Positions 1 to 10,335 of a stretch of DNA of 64,000 bases are shown one piece after another. A program made the position numbers and the translations under genes. Within the stretch, counting starts at the first letter, position 1. Every line of letters starts with the position of its first letter. Source of the DNA: Tribonema minus (Eukaryota; Sar; Xanthophyceae; Tribonematales; Tribonemataceae); contig JAFCMP010000167.1 in the NCBI GenBank assembly GCA_017506865.1, forward strand, positions 1-64,000, in the 5' to 3' direction. The notes under the pieces were generated by a model. That model made no database searches, was not told where the DNA came from, and was given only the letters and a program-made list of their open reading frames with translations.

Positions 1-2355
1 CGTTCGCCTCGCGGCCAAGCGCTCAACACCAACTCGTTGACGAACGGAAACATATGCTGCTGCGCGCCCACCTGCACCATCGTAGCTGTGATCTCCGGAA
101 GAAGCAGCCCCATGAAGCCCGCCGGAGTCTGCAGCGGCGGTGTGATCGTGACCCGCGCAACCCCGTCACCCTCCATCGTGATGGTCGCGCTAGGCTTCCT
201 CACTTTGAACGGCAAACCACCACTCCCCATACACAATTTCGCACCAGCGATGCTCAGCTCGCCGGAGATGAACAAATCCCCGCCTACGTCCATGTCGCTT
301 CCGCAGCAAATGTCCTTTGCGTACATGTCGTTCGCACCGAGACTTTCACAGAACATGGAGGTCGACTGAGCATCAGTGCAGATGAGTCGCTTCGCCACCA
401 CATCATCGACAGCGATGCTCATGGCGGCGACGCTGTTTGCATGTAACGTGTCGGACCATATCACTTCCACTTGCACTGTTTCACATTTCACTTCACCGCA
501 CTCCACGTAATTTGCCTTCAGATCATGCGTATTCGTCGTCTCAATGGTCGCTTCGGCAGCGCAAATTGATTTGCATGCGATGTCGCCTTCGCAAGTGACT
601 TGCTTCGTGGCGATCGCGGCGGTGTCAATGTTTTTGCCTCGGATGTTTTCACAGTTCACATCAGCACACTTGATTGCTGCACACGCCACATCCGCGCCGT
701 TGATGCCTGCGCACGTCACGTTAGCACCGTGGATGTCTGCTGTAGTGATGGTCGCGCACACGACATTGCCGCCCTCGAGATTCCCGAACGCGATGCGCTC
801 GCACTTCAATCGCTCGCACTCGACATCTCGTGCCGTTAAGTTCTGCGCGATGGTAACGTAAGAGAATGCTGAGATTCCGCTTACTCCCAGCGTGTCGAGC
901 TGAGCCGCCTCACCGGCCATCGACCGTAGATGAATGTCCTCGCACTTCACTCTTTGTGCTGTGATCACATCAGAGTGACGGCTGCCGCTTTGACGCTTGA
1001 TGACGATATGTGCTCAGAAGCCACATTATCCGCAGCCACTGTGCTGACTCTGATGGTCTTGCATGACAGTTTTTCGGTGTTGACACTGGTGGACACGACA
1101 TCAGCAGTCGTGACAGTATTGGCTGACACCGAGCCGACAATCGCACAGTTGCCATGCACTTCCAGGTTTCCATCTGCTTTCAGTGAGCTGAAGAATGCAG
1201 CACCATCCACCACCACATCCTGGATGACAGCCGATCCGCACCCCAGCTTGGCTATTGTCGCGCTGTCGAATTCGCCATCCCTTGCCGCTATCGTGTCAGC
1301 GGACAAGCTTCTCATTGCGGCGGCATTGAATTCCGTTGTATTTGCCTGAACGCTTTCAAATTGAGCGGTTTTGGCTCCGCATGTTTCCGTTGTCAAGTCT
1401 TTCGCGATGATATCACGACACGACACAGCGTCGCAGTCGACGCGAGATGTGTTGCAGTCGATGCATTCGACGCGTCGCGCCGAAACCTCGTCAAATTTGG
1501 CACAAGAGCTCGTGATTGATCGAGCAACTTTTGCCGTCTCTGCCGTCACAGCAGTGCACGTGAGGCCCCCGCATTTCGCGTCGCAAACTTCCAAGTTATC
1601 TGCTTTGAGCATTGCGAACCCACCTGTGTGCGAAAGCACTGTGGTCGCCTGCAGCGAGGTTACGTTGCTTGAGGCACGTGGAGCTGTGAAGTGTTGACTC
1701 GTTCGCACTCCAAAGAGGGGATGACGGCAACAGCACAGTCCAATGACTGAAGCACTGCAGTCGCCGCCTCGATGCTGCTCGCTTTGAGAGAGGATATCTC
1801 GACATCCACCGCCATAGCTGACTCGGTGACCAACTTGTTGAACTTGCCGTCATCTGCGCTCATCATCTTTGAGGTCAATGTTGTTGTGCTCAGTGTACCG
1901 GTACATGCGGAGGATGCCTTCAGGTTGCCGAGAACGTCGACATCGCTGGCGACTGTAACTGGGGAGAGGAATGACGAGCAGCCAGTGAAGGCAGATCCGC
2001 CTTGCACGCTAAGTGAGCATGTGGATAAACTACCAATAGATGCCAGTGACGCATCAATTTTCTCGCCCCGCATGCCCGTCGCTTCGACGATGCCCTGTAT
2101 CTCGACCCCTGAGGTCGTGTCCTTCACATGTTGAAGCGATTCGGGCGCCGAGTCCTCCGAAACGACTCTTGTGCATGTGAGCGTGCCGTGCACGACAGTG
2201 TCTAACGCAATATCGACCGCTGTGTCTGTCTGAGTGACCGCTTCACATCCCTGCACGAAGGGCGCGCCGTAGCGAGTGATGTCGCCATTGAAGCTTATGT
2301 CGCTGGCGACCTCCAGTGCACCTTTTACTTTCATCAAGCAGGCGGATAGTAGCAA
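1..2355 (-). pseudogene. Fibre-like beta-repeat protein, virus-like fossil, runs off the left edge
   Basis: The minus strand carries almost continuous coding built from short units with a hydrophobic residue every few positions and frequent Cys, such as 'DVACAAIKCADVNC' and 'SLSADTIAARDGEFDS'. Such spacing is typical of stacked beta-strand proteins: phage and algal-virus tail fibres or pentapeptide-like solenoids. The likely start is the Met near 2355. Towards base 1 the repeats give way to a non-repetitive domain containing 'TPPLQTPAGFMGLLLPEI', and no stop is reached before the window ends. The element looks broken, with about two breaks. The fibre-like assignment rests on repeat pattern only. 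A host adhesin-like or beta-helical surface protein is an alternative. No capsid, polymerase or packaging gene is seen next to it. Confidence 0.5.
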
Positions 2356-2377
2356 CAGTGTCAGAAGAAAATAACCA

Positions 2378-2754
2378 TCAATTGTCCTTTGCTATTATGG
2401 TCGCGGCGATCACTTCGAGAGCGCACCAATCGGTTCCGAGTTGCGACCACGAGTGATCTATGTAAAGTGTCGAAGGCTGGTACTTGGCACCCTTTTTGAC
2501 ACCCGAGGCGCCGATGTACGCCACGTGCTTCGTTTCCACGCACATGAAACCTACCCACCTGGCCTGATTTTGCCAGTCACGACCATGACATCCATCCCTC
2601 TGTACGCACCCCTCTGGATGGCGACGACCGCCACGCGCCTGTTCAAGCGCTCGTTGGCTTTCTCGGCAGGTACTCTTCTGTCCTTAGGCACTGCAAAGAT
2701 GGCCGCAATCATCTCTAGTCCTGATGTGTCCTTGGGCATACCGTGCTCAGCCAT
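2378..2754 (-). pseudogene. Unknown protein remnant just upstream of the fibre-like gene
   Basis: From an ATG at 2754 the minus strand encodes a basic, well-formed sequence ('VAVVAIQRGAYRGMDVMVV') that continues as 'VAYIGASGVKKGAKYQPSTL' and 'WCALEVIAATIIAKDN' up to a stop 23 bp before the fibre-like start. The wording looks like real protein, not antisense noise. There is about one break. I do not recognise the family. The same strand and close spacing suggest it belongs to the same old insertion as the fibre-like gene, and it is treated as a fossil with it. Confidence 0.35.
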
Positions 2755-2770
2755 GTCTTGAAGTACCCGC

Positions 2771-3540
2771 TTTGTATGTTGTGCCAGCTGTTATGACTAC
2801 GCAATTAAAAAAGTCCCAGTTGATGGGCCCCAATTGTTATCCCGGATTTGTCACCCTGCGTGTGACACAAGTGACTGCGGAGGCTGGTGAAAGGCCAGTT
2901 CCATAAGAAATTTCTTATTTTGAAGCCCGGAATAGTGCTGCGCTGCTGGTGCTGGCGCTGAGGGCTTGATGCGGTGCATGATAACATCATAACTGCAGAC
3001 TATGCTTTGGTACTCTGCTGGCTGTTGGAGAGGCAGCAGCAGAGTGCCAATTGAGTGCCTCATACATTCAAACAATTCTCCACCGGTGTGCAGATGTGTT
3101 CTGACTTTTCCTTGAGGGCTTGCGTTGCTCTTCAAGCCCATGTGGCGCTCAGACAGGCGTAACACCATACGGTAATTGTCTCCTCATTGTTGAAGGATTG
3201 GGCACAAATCAAGGCTAGCAGAGCTGTGAGAGCAGCAGCAGCAGCAGAGTTGTGATTGCGCAGATATAGAAGCTGCGGGGCTTCAACCTTCCAGAACGCA
3301 AAATGTCAACTGAAGTAGGACTTCTCCCAGATTGAATGGGAGGTGGTACGCTGCGGAGCTTCAAAGCTCACAAGCTTGGAGGGAGGGTAGCTCACCGCAA
3401 CTGGTTTTGGAGCAGCACCAGAGGCATAGCAGCGCACCGCAGTGCAGCCAATGCCCTAGCCCAGGGTGAGCGCTGCCAACAGCATCCTGTCAATAGCTTT
3501 GTTTTGCGGTAGTGCGGTAGCACTGTTAAGGTGCTGCAAC
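2771..3540. other. No gene recognised
   Basis: Mixed-composition DNA between the minus-strand remnants and the plus-strand gene at 3716. Open frames on the minus strand show no family features. I see no RNA gene. Confidence 0.4.
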
Positions 3541-3660
3541 TGTAAAGCGCCGGAGCGCAGCGCAACGCAGCAGCAGCAGCGCAGCAGCAGGCAGCAGTAG
3601 CAGCAGCAGCACAGGCAGGCAGCAGCAGCGCAGTAGGAGAACCACAGCAGCACTTACTGC
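3541..3660. repeat. CAG/GCA simple repeat upstream of the 3716 gene
   Basis: Runs of CAG/GCA triplets, partly interrupted, lie 60-170 bp before the ATG at 3716. They create long Ala, Gln or Cys frames on both strands that I do not consider genes. They may lie in the 5' untranslated region of the downstream gene. Confidence 0.7.
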
Positions 3661-3715
3661 AGCTCAACTTGCGGGCTTCTGTAGCTGTCTGCGTTAGCTG
3701 CTGGGCTCCGGCACC

Positions 3716-5562
3716 ATGCCTCTCTCTAGAATTAAGGGTGTTGTGGTCATCTTTGGCCTCAAGATAGGTGACCGCACAGGGTACGGGGTATATGGCACTC
3801 TTATCCAGGAGATAGAGGCAGCCCTTCGCGCACAGGTCCCTCACGCACACCGCACACATATGCTGAAGTTTCTGGGGCTGGTCTGGGGCGAGGAGGGCCT
3901 TCTGGTCTTTTACCACATGCACTACCAGATGGCACCACGGAAGCTGGTGCGGGTCATCAGCAACTACTTCAAAAGGGCCCGCATTTTCAATGAAATCGCC
4001 AGACTGCCGTTCAACGCGAGGTATGTGCACGGTTCGCTTGTTGTGTACTGTGTCCTTTACTGGACCTTGACTGTGCTCAATAAGCTCATGTTACACACGC
4101 TCTTGCTGTCACTGTGACAGGGATCACTTGCAAGTCCAGGAGCGGATCGGCGTGTACACGCGTGCCGGCGGCAGGGGAGGGGTTTGCGACTACATGCCCA
4201 ACATCAGGTGGGAGAAAGCTCTCCCGTCAACGAGGTCGAAGAAGGTGCTGGCTCCCGTTGCCAAGTACAGCAGCGACAGTGAGATGGAAGATGATGGCAG
4301 CGAGGACTCTGGCGGCCAGCCCTGGGGTGGTGGCTGGGGCAAATGTGACAACAGCAGTGATGACGACGACACCGACGTCATCACCCCTGCCGGCGTCGCT
4401 GTCACCAACGCGGCGGCCTTCGGCGTTCCTGCCCCCCCTTGGCCTTCGGCGTCCCTTTCGCCGCCACGGCCTTCGGCATCCCTGCTGTCGCCGCGGCCTT
4501 CAACGTCCCTGCCGCCCCCTCCGCCTTCGGCGCCTCTGCCGGCGCCCCGGCCTTCGACGTCCCTGCCGCCCCCTCCACCTTCGGCGCCTCTGCCGTCGGC
4601 CCGGCCTTCAACGTCCCTGCCGCCCCCTCCGCCTTCGGCGCCTCTGCCGTCGGCCCGGCCTTCGACGTCCCTGCCGCCCCCTCCGCCTTCGGCGCCCTCA
4701 CCGTCGCCGCGGCTTTTGGCGCCCCTGCTGCACCCTCGGCCTTCTCCGTCGCTGCCACCAACGCCGGGGCCTTCGGCGTCCCTGCCGCCAGCGCTGCCGC
4801 AGGCTACCCCCCCCTGCGGATGAAGATGGCATAGACATGCTTGCTGGCGCCGCCATGGGACTTGACAGGCTTGCCGCCAGCGATGCCGCGGTCTACGGAG
4901 GCGACATCGATGACCTCTTCAGCATCGACGATAACGACCCCCTCTTCCGCCGAGACCTTCTGGATGACCCCCTCTTCAACAACTTCCCCCTCCTCCGCGA
5001 CCTCTCCTTGGGGTCGTCAGACGACAACGGCAGCCCCAACCCATGCAGCTTCGATGCAGCGCCAGAAGAATCCGCCCAGCCCGATGCCCTGAGCTTCGTA
5101 ATCGCAGCCGACGTCGAAGTGCAGATGCCCACGGCACGCGCGACTGCTGCCACCATGGCCGCCGTGCGTCACGGCACCTCTACTGCTCCCATCGTCTTCG
5201 ACCGCCTCATCAACAACAACCGCGCCACCCCCGTTGTGACTGCCATGGATGTGGAGGCGGACGCTGGCACTGGCCGTGCGCCGGCGCCGGGCGAGGTGAT
5301 GGAGGCAGTGACCCACGCACAGGGTCCGGAGCAGGTGCCCGACGAAGCTGAGGCTGGGGGCGGCGGGGGTGGCGGGGGCGAGGCGACGGGTGCTGCGGGT
5401 GTGCACGCACCGGAGGAGGCGCCTGAGGAGGCGGCGGCGGAGGCTGCCGGGGGTGTGCAGGCGGGATCGAACCGCATGCCTATGACCGGAGCAGACATGG
5501 ACGCAGAGATGTTGGCCATGCTGGGAGTGACGCGCGCCATGGTCAACCACCGCGTGCGGTAG
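3716..5562 (+). CDS. Spliced gene with unknown N-terminal domain and AFGVPA repeat tract
   Basis: Exon 1 (3716-4020) encodes about 101 residues of ordinary-looking protein beginning MPLSRIKGVVVIFG and ending ARIFNEIARLPFNA. A 100-bp GT-AG intron (4021-4120) joins in phase to exon 2, which reads RDHLQVQERIGVYTRAGG and then becomes acidic and disordered. From about 4400 to 4800 there are roughly ten degenerate units of an AFGVPAAPSAFGAS type. After them come acidic, Asp-Leu-rich and Gly/Ala/Glu-rich segments ending in DMDAEMLAMLGVTRAMVNH. The repeat units read best in a frame different from the flanking coding, with long C runs at both edges of the tract. Either assembly slippage in C runs or decay is possible, so intactness is unproven. 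I do not recognise the family. The FG-like spacing recalls nucleoporins only superficially. Confidence 0.55.
4400..4805 (+). repeat. GC-rich tandem repeat coding AFGVPA/AFDVPA units
   Basis: Imperfect units of roughly 36-60 bp with the core GCCTTCGGCGYCCCTGCCG. All six frames stay open through it, which explains the several overlapping Pro-, Arg- or Ala-rich frames here. Confidence 0.75.
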
Positions 5563-6713
5563 AGTTGCCAGACCTGGAGACGTTTGTCTGCCGCTGCGGG
5601 TAGATGTGCTGATACGACATCGCTCCACTTTGCTTCTCGGTGCACCCATTGAATATGTAGCCTTTGAAGTAGACGCCCGTGGGTGATCGTGCTAAGCATG
5701 AGCCATTACCTTTGGCCGCCGCGTGGTTTACGAACCGTTGTACAAGTGTGGGATGCAGTCATGCCCCGCTCCGCCTGCAGTATCGGTAACCTGTGCCGCC
5801 ATCTGCCGCACAGCCGATGGCCTCTGCCGTTGTGTGCTCTTTCAGTGACCGCTGCTTTGTACAAGTGTGAGCCGCACGACTATGAGTTTTCTTTTCAGTG
5901 TCTACGCTGCTCGGAATGGCAGAACTGCCGTTTGATGCGGTGTGCTGGGCTTCATGCCTGACGATTTGTTGGCGCAGAATGGCAGAGGTGCCATTTGACG
6001 GCGCGTGCTGGGCTTCATGCCGACCATTGGCCGGTTTGCGTCTTGGAGTGAATTTTGTACACAAGTCTTTTGATGTTGAGATTGCTGTCTGATGCCACGG
6101 CCAAGCTGCGAAGAATAGACCTTCATCATACAAATGAACTTCGATTTTGTGTCCTTGCGCTCGCCTGCATGACTATCGCGATCGAATTGTTCGACACCTG
6201 CTTGCTATACAATTTTGACGCATGCTCTTCGTTGCCTGCTATGCGATTGTGCTGCGTGACACGTTGTTGACTGCAATGCCTCAGTGCTAGATTCGCTTTT
6301 GCATCGCAGTGTGCTCGTCTCCTTGTGTCGTGCGAAGCCTGTTGCGTCGTGAGTGCAAGGTGACCAATCTCGACAGTGTCGAGACGGTATGGCGAAACGA
6401 GTTTCCTCGAGATGAGAGCGATGTGAACCTTGTCATTTGACGCTCAAGATGCAAGCAGTGCGAAGCGAATCATTCGTGCCCTCGAGATGCAGGTGCTGAA
6501 AATAGTTCAAGTCAATCGGCGAGGCTTTGAGCACATCATCAATGCATACCACAGCAAGTTCACCAACCCAAGCGCTAGGAAAGGCACGTCTTGAACAGCT
6601 CACAATGCACCACATTTAACTTTGCTTGCATGAGTGGCAGTCAAATCCAGCAACACTCCCACTTTGACAACTCCCAATTGATAACCATTTCACTTACGGA
6701 ATGCATATGAGGC
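5563..6713. other. No gene recognised; contains a tandem duplication
   Basis: Stop-rich on both strands apart from short frames without family features. It holds the 64-bp-spaced duplication listed separately and two copies of GTACAAGTGTG (near 5738 and 5857). Confidence 0.4.
5914..6021. repeat. Diverged tandem duplication, 64-bp period
   Basis: GAATGGCAGAACTGCC...GGGCTTCATGCC at 5914-5958 recurs with changes at 5978-6021. Confidence 0.7.
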
Positions 6714-9335
6714 ATGCGCGAACCGGGAGTGCTTCAACAAATGATGCGTACATCACAACCACATATGAACGCCTCCAAGCGTGCATTCCTGTCTGGGGGC
6801 GATGAGCGCAAGCTCATCAGAGCGTCGATTCTCAAGAAGCAGAAGACTTGCGTTCGGGGTGACCTCGATGATGTGTCGCTACACTTACCCGGGCCCGTAA
6901 AGGGGACGCCGCTTATCGTCCTCGGTCTGTACCCGGGGCCAAGGGCAGCAACAGAGGTGTCTCGCACTGAGAAAGAGATGATAAAGCTGCTTGATCCCGG
7001 GGCCGACTTGGCGTGGGTGGACTTCTGCGTGCTCAGCGCAAATCACGTCAACTGCATCATCGACCAACGCACCATCAGAACATGGACTGGCGATGAAGAG
7101 CTCGTGCGGGATTACCATTCCAGGCTCATCATCCAGCTGGATGCCAGGGCGAACGGCGTTCCATGTGTGTACATTGCGGGCAAGACGTGTCAAGCGGCGT
7201 TTGATGAGATGATCGAGCTGGGGCTGCTGTCGCGACTCGAAGAGCTCTCTCCCCTCGGTGTGTACCTCTGCGAGACGGGAGGCCGGCAGTTCGTGACGCT
7301 TGAAGGCAGGCCACACCCCTCATGGCACCTCGTCACAGGAGGAGAGAAGACATCGCGCGACCTTTTTGCGGAGACGGCGGCCATGCTCAATGCCGTCAGC
7401 CGTTGTTCTGGCGGTGGAGACCTCTGCGTGGAGAGCATGACCTGCCACTTGCGCGTCGCCATGCAAACGGATCCTGAGGAGCTGGTGATGAGGGAAGAGG
7501 GACGCGTTTTCATGACTCGTCTCCTTTATGGCAATGATAGCGGACGGTTCATCGCTGAGCACATGCACATGAGGGATGTGATGGCATACCTTCCCGAGGT
7601 GCGAGAGCTGCTGCTCAAATGGAGCAAGCGCGGCCTCGCCACACTGAAGGCCATTCTCACCTGTGGAGCATTGTACCGCAACCTTGTAGCCTTCGACACG
7701 GCGTTGGAGGCGTGGTACGTGCGCCTTGAAGCTCAATTTGCCACCTTCATGTGCAACAGCGTCGCAGCACGCCTGGGTGACCCCGCGTTCGAAGCAGTGT
7801 TGGAGGCGTGGTACGGACGACTTGGAGCCAGGTTTGCAACCTTCATGTGCAACGGCGTCGCTGCGCGCCTCGGCGATCCCGCATTCGATGCGGCATTGGA
7901 CGCGTGGTATGAGCGTCTCGGAGGCAAAGTCGTTGCGTTCATATGCAACAGCGTCGCGGCACGCCTCGGCAACCCCGCGTTCGACGCGGTGTTGGAGGCG
8001 TGGTGCAGGCGTCTCGGAGCTACATTCTCAAACTTTATGTGCGATAGCGTTGCTGCGCGCCTTGGCGACCCCGCATTTAATGCGGCATTGGACGTGTGGT
8101 ACAGGCGCCTCCGCGCCAACATCGCCACCTTCATGTGTGACAGCGTCGCTGCACGCCTCGGTGAACCAGCCTTCGATGTGGCGTTGGAGGCATGGTACGG
8201 GCGTCTCGGCGCCAAGTTTGCCACCTTCACGTGCAATAGTGTCGCTGCACGCCTCGGTAACCCAACCTTCGATGCGGCGTTGGAGGGGTGGTACGGGCGT
8301 CTTGGCACCGAGTTTGCCACCTTCATGTGCAATGGCATCGCTGCGCGCCTCGGCGACCCCGTATTCGATGCGGCGATGGATGCGTGGTATGGGCGTCTCG
8401 GAGGCAGATTCGTCACATTCATGTGTGGTAGCATCGCGACACGACTCGGCGACCCCGCATTCAACGCTGTCTTGGAGGTGTGGTACAGGCGTCTCGGAGC
8501 CAAGTTCGCACATTTCATGTGCAACAGCGTCGCTGCACGCCTAGGCGACCCCGCATTCAACGCGGCTTTGGGCGTGTGGTTTGGTCGCCTTCGCGCCGCA
8601 CTCGCCACCTTCATGTGTGACAGCGTCGCCGCACGCCTCGGCGAACCAGCCTTTGACGCGGCATTGGAGGCGTGGTATGGGCGTCTCGGCGCCAATTTCG
8701 CCACCTTCACATGCAACAGCGTCGCCGCACGCCTCGGTGCCCCAGCCTTCGATGTGGCACTGGAGACGTGGTATGGGCGTCTTGGTGCCGATTTCATCAC
8801 CTTCATGTGCAACAGCGTTGCAGCACGCCTTAGTGACGAACATTTCAATGCAGTGTTGGAGGTGTGGTACAGGCGTGTCGGAGCGGATTTTGCGGCCTTT
8901 ATGTGTGACGGCGTCGCTGCTCGCCTTGGCGACCTCGCATTTGATGCGGCGTTGGAGGTGTGGCGCGGGCGCCTCGGCGCCAAGTTCGCGTCGTTCGTGT
9001 GCGACAGCGTCGCCGCGCGCCTTGGTGACCCCGCCTTTGACGAGGAGCTGCGGACGTGGTACGGGCGCCTCGGCGCCGAATTCACCACCTTCAAATGCAA
9101 CAGCGTCGCAGCACGCCTCACCGACAAACATTTCAAAGCAGTGGCAGAGCGGTGGTTGGTGATGCTAGGTACTCGTAATTTTTCGCGGGTGTTCAGTGTC
9201 GCCGGTGTTGCCAATCGCATGGTCAAGCCTGTGTTTGAGAGAAGTGTCAAAGCGCATCTCGAGCGATTGGGGAGTGGGGACACCTTGTTCACTTTTTTGA
9301 GGAGAAACCGGGGGAAGAAACTGGACAAAATATAA
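6714..9335 (+). CDS. Uracil-DNA-glycosylase-like domain fused to fifteen 32-aa repeats
   Basis: Single intronless frame of 873 aa. Residues about 60-220 look like the uracil-DNA-glycosylase superfamily (TDG/SMUG-like). Motif 1 is VLGLYPGPRA (Gly71-Ala78), and the second catalytic motif is RPHPSWHL with HPS at 201-203, about 130 residues later as the family expects. Residues 220-340 form a linker. Residues 341-820 are fifteen near-perfect 32-residue units of the type FATFMCNSVAARLGDPAF then ALEAWYGRLGA. Each has one Cys, one conserved Arg-Leu-Gly and one Trp-Tyr, and probably forms a two-helix alpha-solenoid. A degenerate last unit, TRNFSRVFSVAGVANRM, forms a C-terminal cap. The start at 6714 is the first ATG; 6744 and 6765 are alternatives. 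Base excision repair or DNA recognition is inferred from the first domain only. The repeats are not a family I know. The lack of introns contrasts with the spliced neighbours and suggests transfer, possibly from a large DNA virus or a mobile element. Confidence 0.75.
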   Translation: MREPGVLQQMMRTSQPHMNASKRAFLSGGDERKLIRASILKKQKTCVRGDLDDVSLHLPGPVKGTPLIVLGLYPGPRAATEVSRTEKEMIKLLDPGADLAWVDFCVLSANHVNCIIDQRTIRTWTGDEELVRDYHSRLIIQLDARANGVPCVYIAGKTCQAAFDEMIELGLLSRLEELSPLGVYLCETGGRQFVTLEGRPHPSWHLVTGGEKTSRDLFAETAAMLNAVSRCSGGGDLCVESMTCHLRVAMQTDPEELVMREEGRVFMTRLLYGNDSGRFIAEHMHMRDVMAYLPEVRELLLKWSKRGLATLKAILTCGALYRNLVAFDTALEAWYVRLEAQFATFMCNSVAARLGDPAFEAVLEAWYGRLGARFATFMCNGVAARLGDPAFDAALDAWYERLGGKVVAFICNSVAARLGNPAFDAVLEAWCRRLGATFSNFMCDSVAARLGDPAFNAALDVWYRRLRANIATFMCDSVAARLGEPAFDVALEAWYGRLGAKFATFTCNSVAARLGNPTFDAALEGWYGRLGTEFATFMCNGIAARLGDPVFDAAMDAWYGRLGGRFVTFMCGSIATRLGDPAFNAVLEVWYRRLGAKFAHFMCNSVAARLGDPAFNAALGVWFGRLRAALATFMCDSVAARLGEPAFDAALEAWYGRLGANFATFTCNSVAARLGAPAFDVALETWYGRLGADFITFMCNSVAARLSDEHFNAVLEVWYRRVGADFAAFMCDGVAARLGDLAFDAALEVWRGRLGAKFASFVCDSVAARLGDPAFDEELRTWYGRLGAEFTTFKCNSVAARLTDKHFKAVAERWLVMLGTRNFSRVFSVAGVANRMVKPVFERSVKAHLERLGSGDTLFTFLRRNRGKKLDKI
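7734..9173 (+). repeat. Fifteen 96-bp coding repeats with a five-unit higher-order pattern
   Basis: Units are exactly 96 bp. Variants recur every five units: GGV/GGR ends in units 2 and 7, CRRLGA/YRRLGA in units 3 and 8, RRLRA/GRLRA in units 4 and 9, and CDSVAARLGEPAF in units 5 and 10. This points to past duplication of a 480-bp block. Confidence 0.85.
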
Positions 9336-9910
9336 AGAAAATGACGGCGGCAGTGACTGGGCGAGTCTGGCGAAGTTGCTCGTTGTTCAGCCGCACTTGC
9401 GAACGACGCTCATCACCACGCTAGCCCGGGTCAACGGCACACTCGGCGCTCAGGGAGCCCAGGTGAACAGTCTCACTCATCAGATGGCCGCTCTGCAGGG
9501 GTGCGGGGGACAATTTGGCGGAGGCGGGCGCCGGCGCGGAGGCAGCGGCGGCAGATGTGGAGGCTGAGCACAAACAGGGCGAGGAGGACGATGAAAATGC
9601 AGCGCCTAAGTCATGCGTGGCGGGTGTACTTTGGAATGCATCAGCGGCAACAGCGCGATGGTAGCGACAGCGCGTGAGCAGCTGGCTAAATGTATATCTT
9701 TGATGCTTAACGCACTGTGCAATACATTACTCTGTGTGTTCGTGTTTTTGCATGGTAGCTGGAACGTATATATCTTGAGCTGCAATGAAGTGCGCACCTC
9801 GACAACGTGCACCTCACGAGGAGGTTCATGACCACTTCGAGGCTGAACGTCACGATGGACCTCAGTGTAGGATCGCTTGCGCTGACAGATATCACATGCT
9901 GCACGCAACA
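9336..9910 (+). pseudogene. Degenerate copy of the 3' end and downstream flank of the 11383-16303 gene
   Basis: GGCGGCAGTGACTGGG near 9350 matches GGCGGCAGCGACTGGG near 15988. CCCAGGTGAACAGTCTCACT followed by GGCCGCTCTGCAG near 9460-9500 matches the coiled-coil exon near 16149-16185. GCGCCTAAGTCATGCGTGGCGG near 9601 matches the stop region at 16298. ACAGCGCGTGAGCAG near 9668 matches ACAGCGCGCGAGCAG near 16819. The order is the same, so this is a decayed segmental copy (or the remnant of a sister gene) and not an independent gene. Small frames here should not be annotated as proteins. Confidence 0.6.
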
Positions 9911-10335
9911 ACGATCGCAAAAAATTAATTTTTAGACTCTAGAGGCACTCACTCCGATGTATGCGCGTGCTAATCTTTTTGTGTAACCATTATCGTTTGG
10001 CACATCGACAACGTACATATCGAGTCAGTTCTCGAGGTTACGATTCCTCGTGCCTCGCACCAAATGCTCACCAAGTACAATACATGCCTGCAATTTGCTT
10101 TTGCGCACAACCCATACACATGTGTCGGCATACTTTGCCTCCGCCTTTCTTTTACAAACTCAATATCGCGCTGAACAGCAGGGACTGTGATAAAACAGCC
10201 CAGTTGGTGGGCCAGAAAAAAGGACCCCACTTTCCGGGTCAAGGACAGCAGTTCACAGCCCAAGGGTCAGGACAATGCAGAGGCTGCACTGCTGGTGCGC
10301 TTGCTACAGCCAGCTTACCTCCTCTTTCATAGCGC
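9911..10335. other. No gene recognised
   Basis: Stretch with short uninformative frames, upstream of the Ala/Pro-rich frame at 10336. Confidence 0.35.

Noticed and set aside
4400-4805. FG-nucleoporin identity for the AFGVPA repeats
   Set aside because: FG spacing is superficial, with no nucleoporin domain, and the N-terminal domain does not fit.
4114-4823. Several overlapping frames through the AFGVPA tract as separate genes
   Set aside because: All frames stay open through the GC-rich repeat; only one gene, entered through the exon at 3716, is supported.
7734-9173. Regular 96-bp repeats as a possible CRISPR array
   Set aside because: The units are contiguous coding repeats without unique spacers, and the genome is eukaryotic.
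7733-9328. Long minus-strand frame opposite the 32-aa repeats
   Set aside because: It is the antisense shadow of the regular 96-bp coding repeat; the plus frame has the UDG motifs and natural composition.
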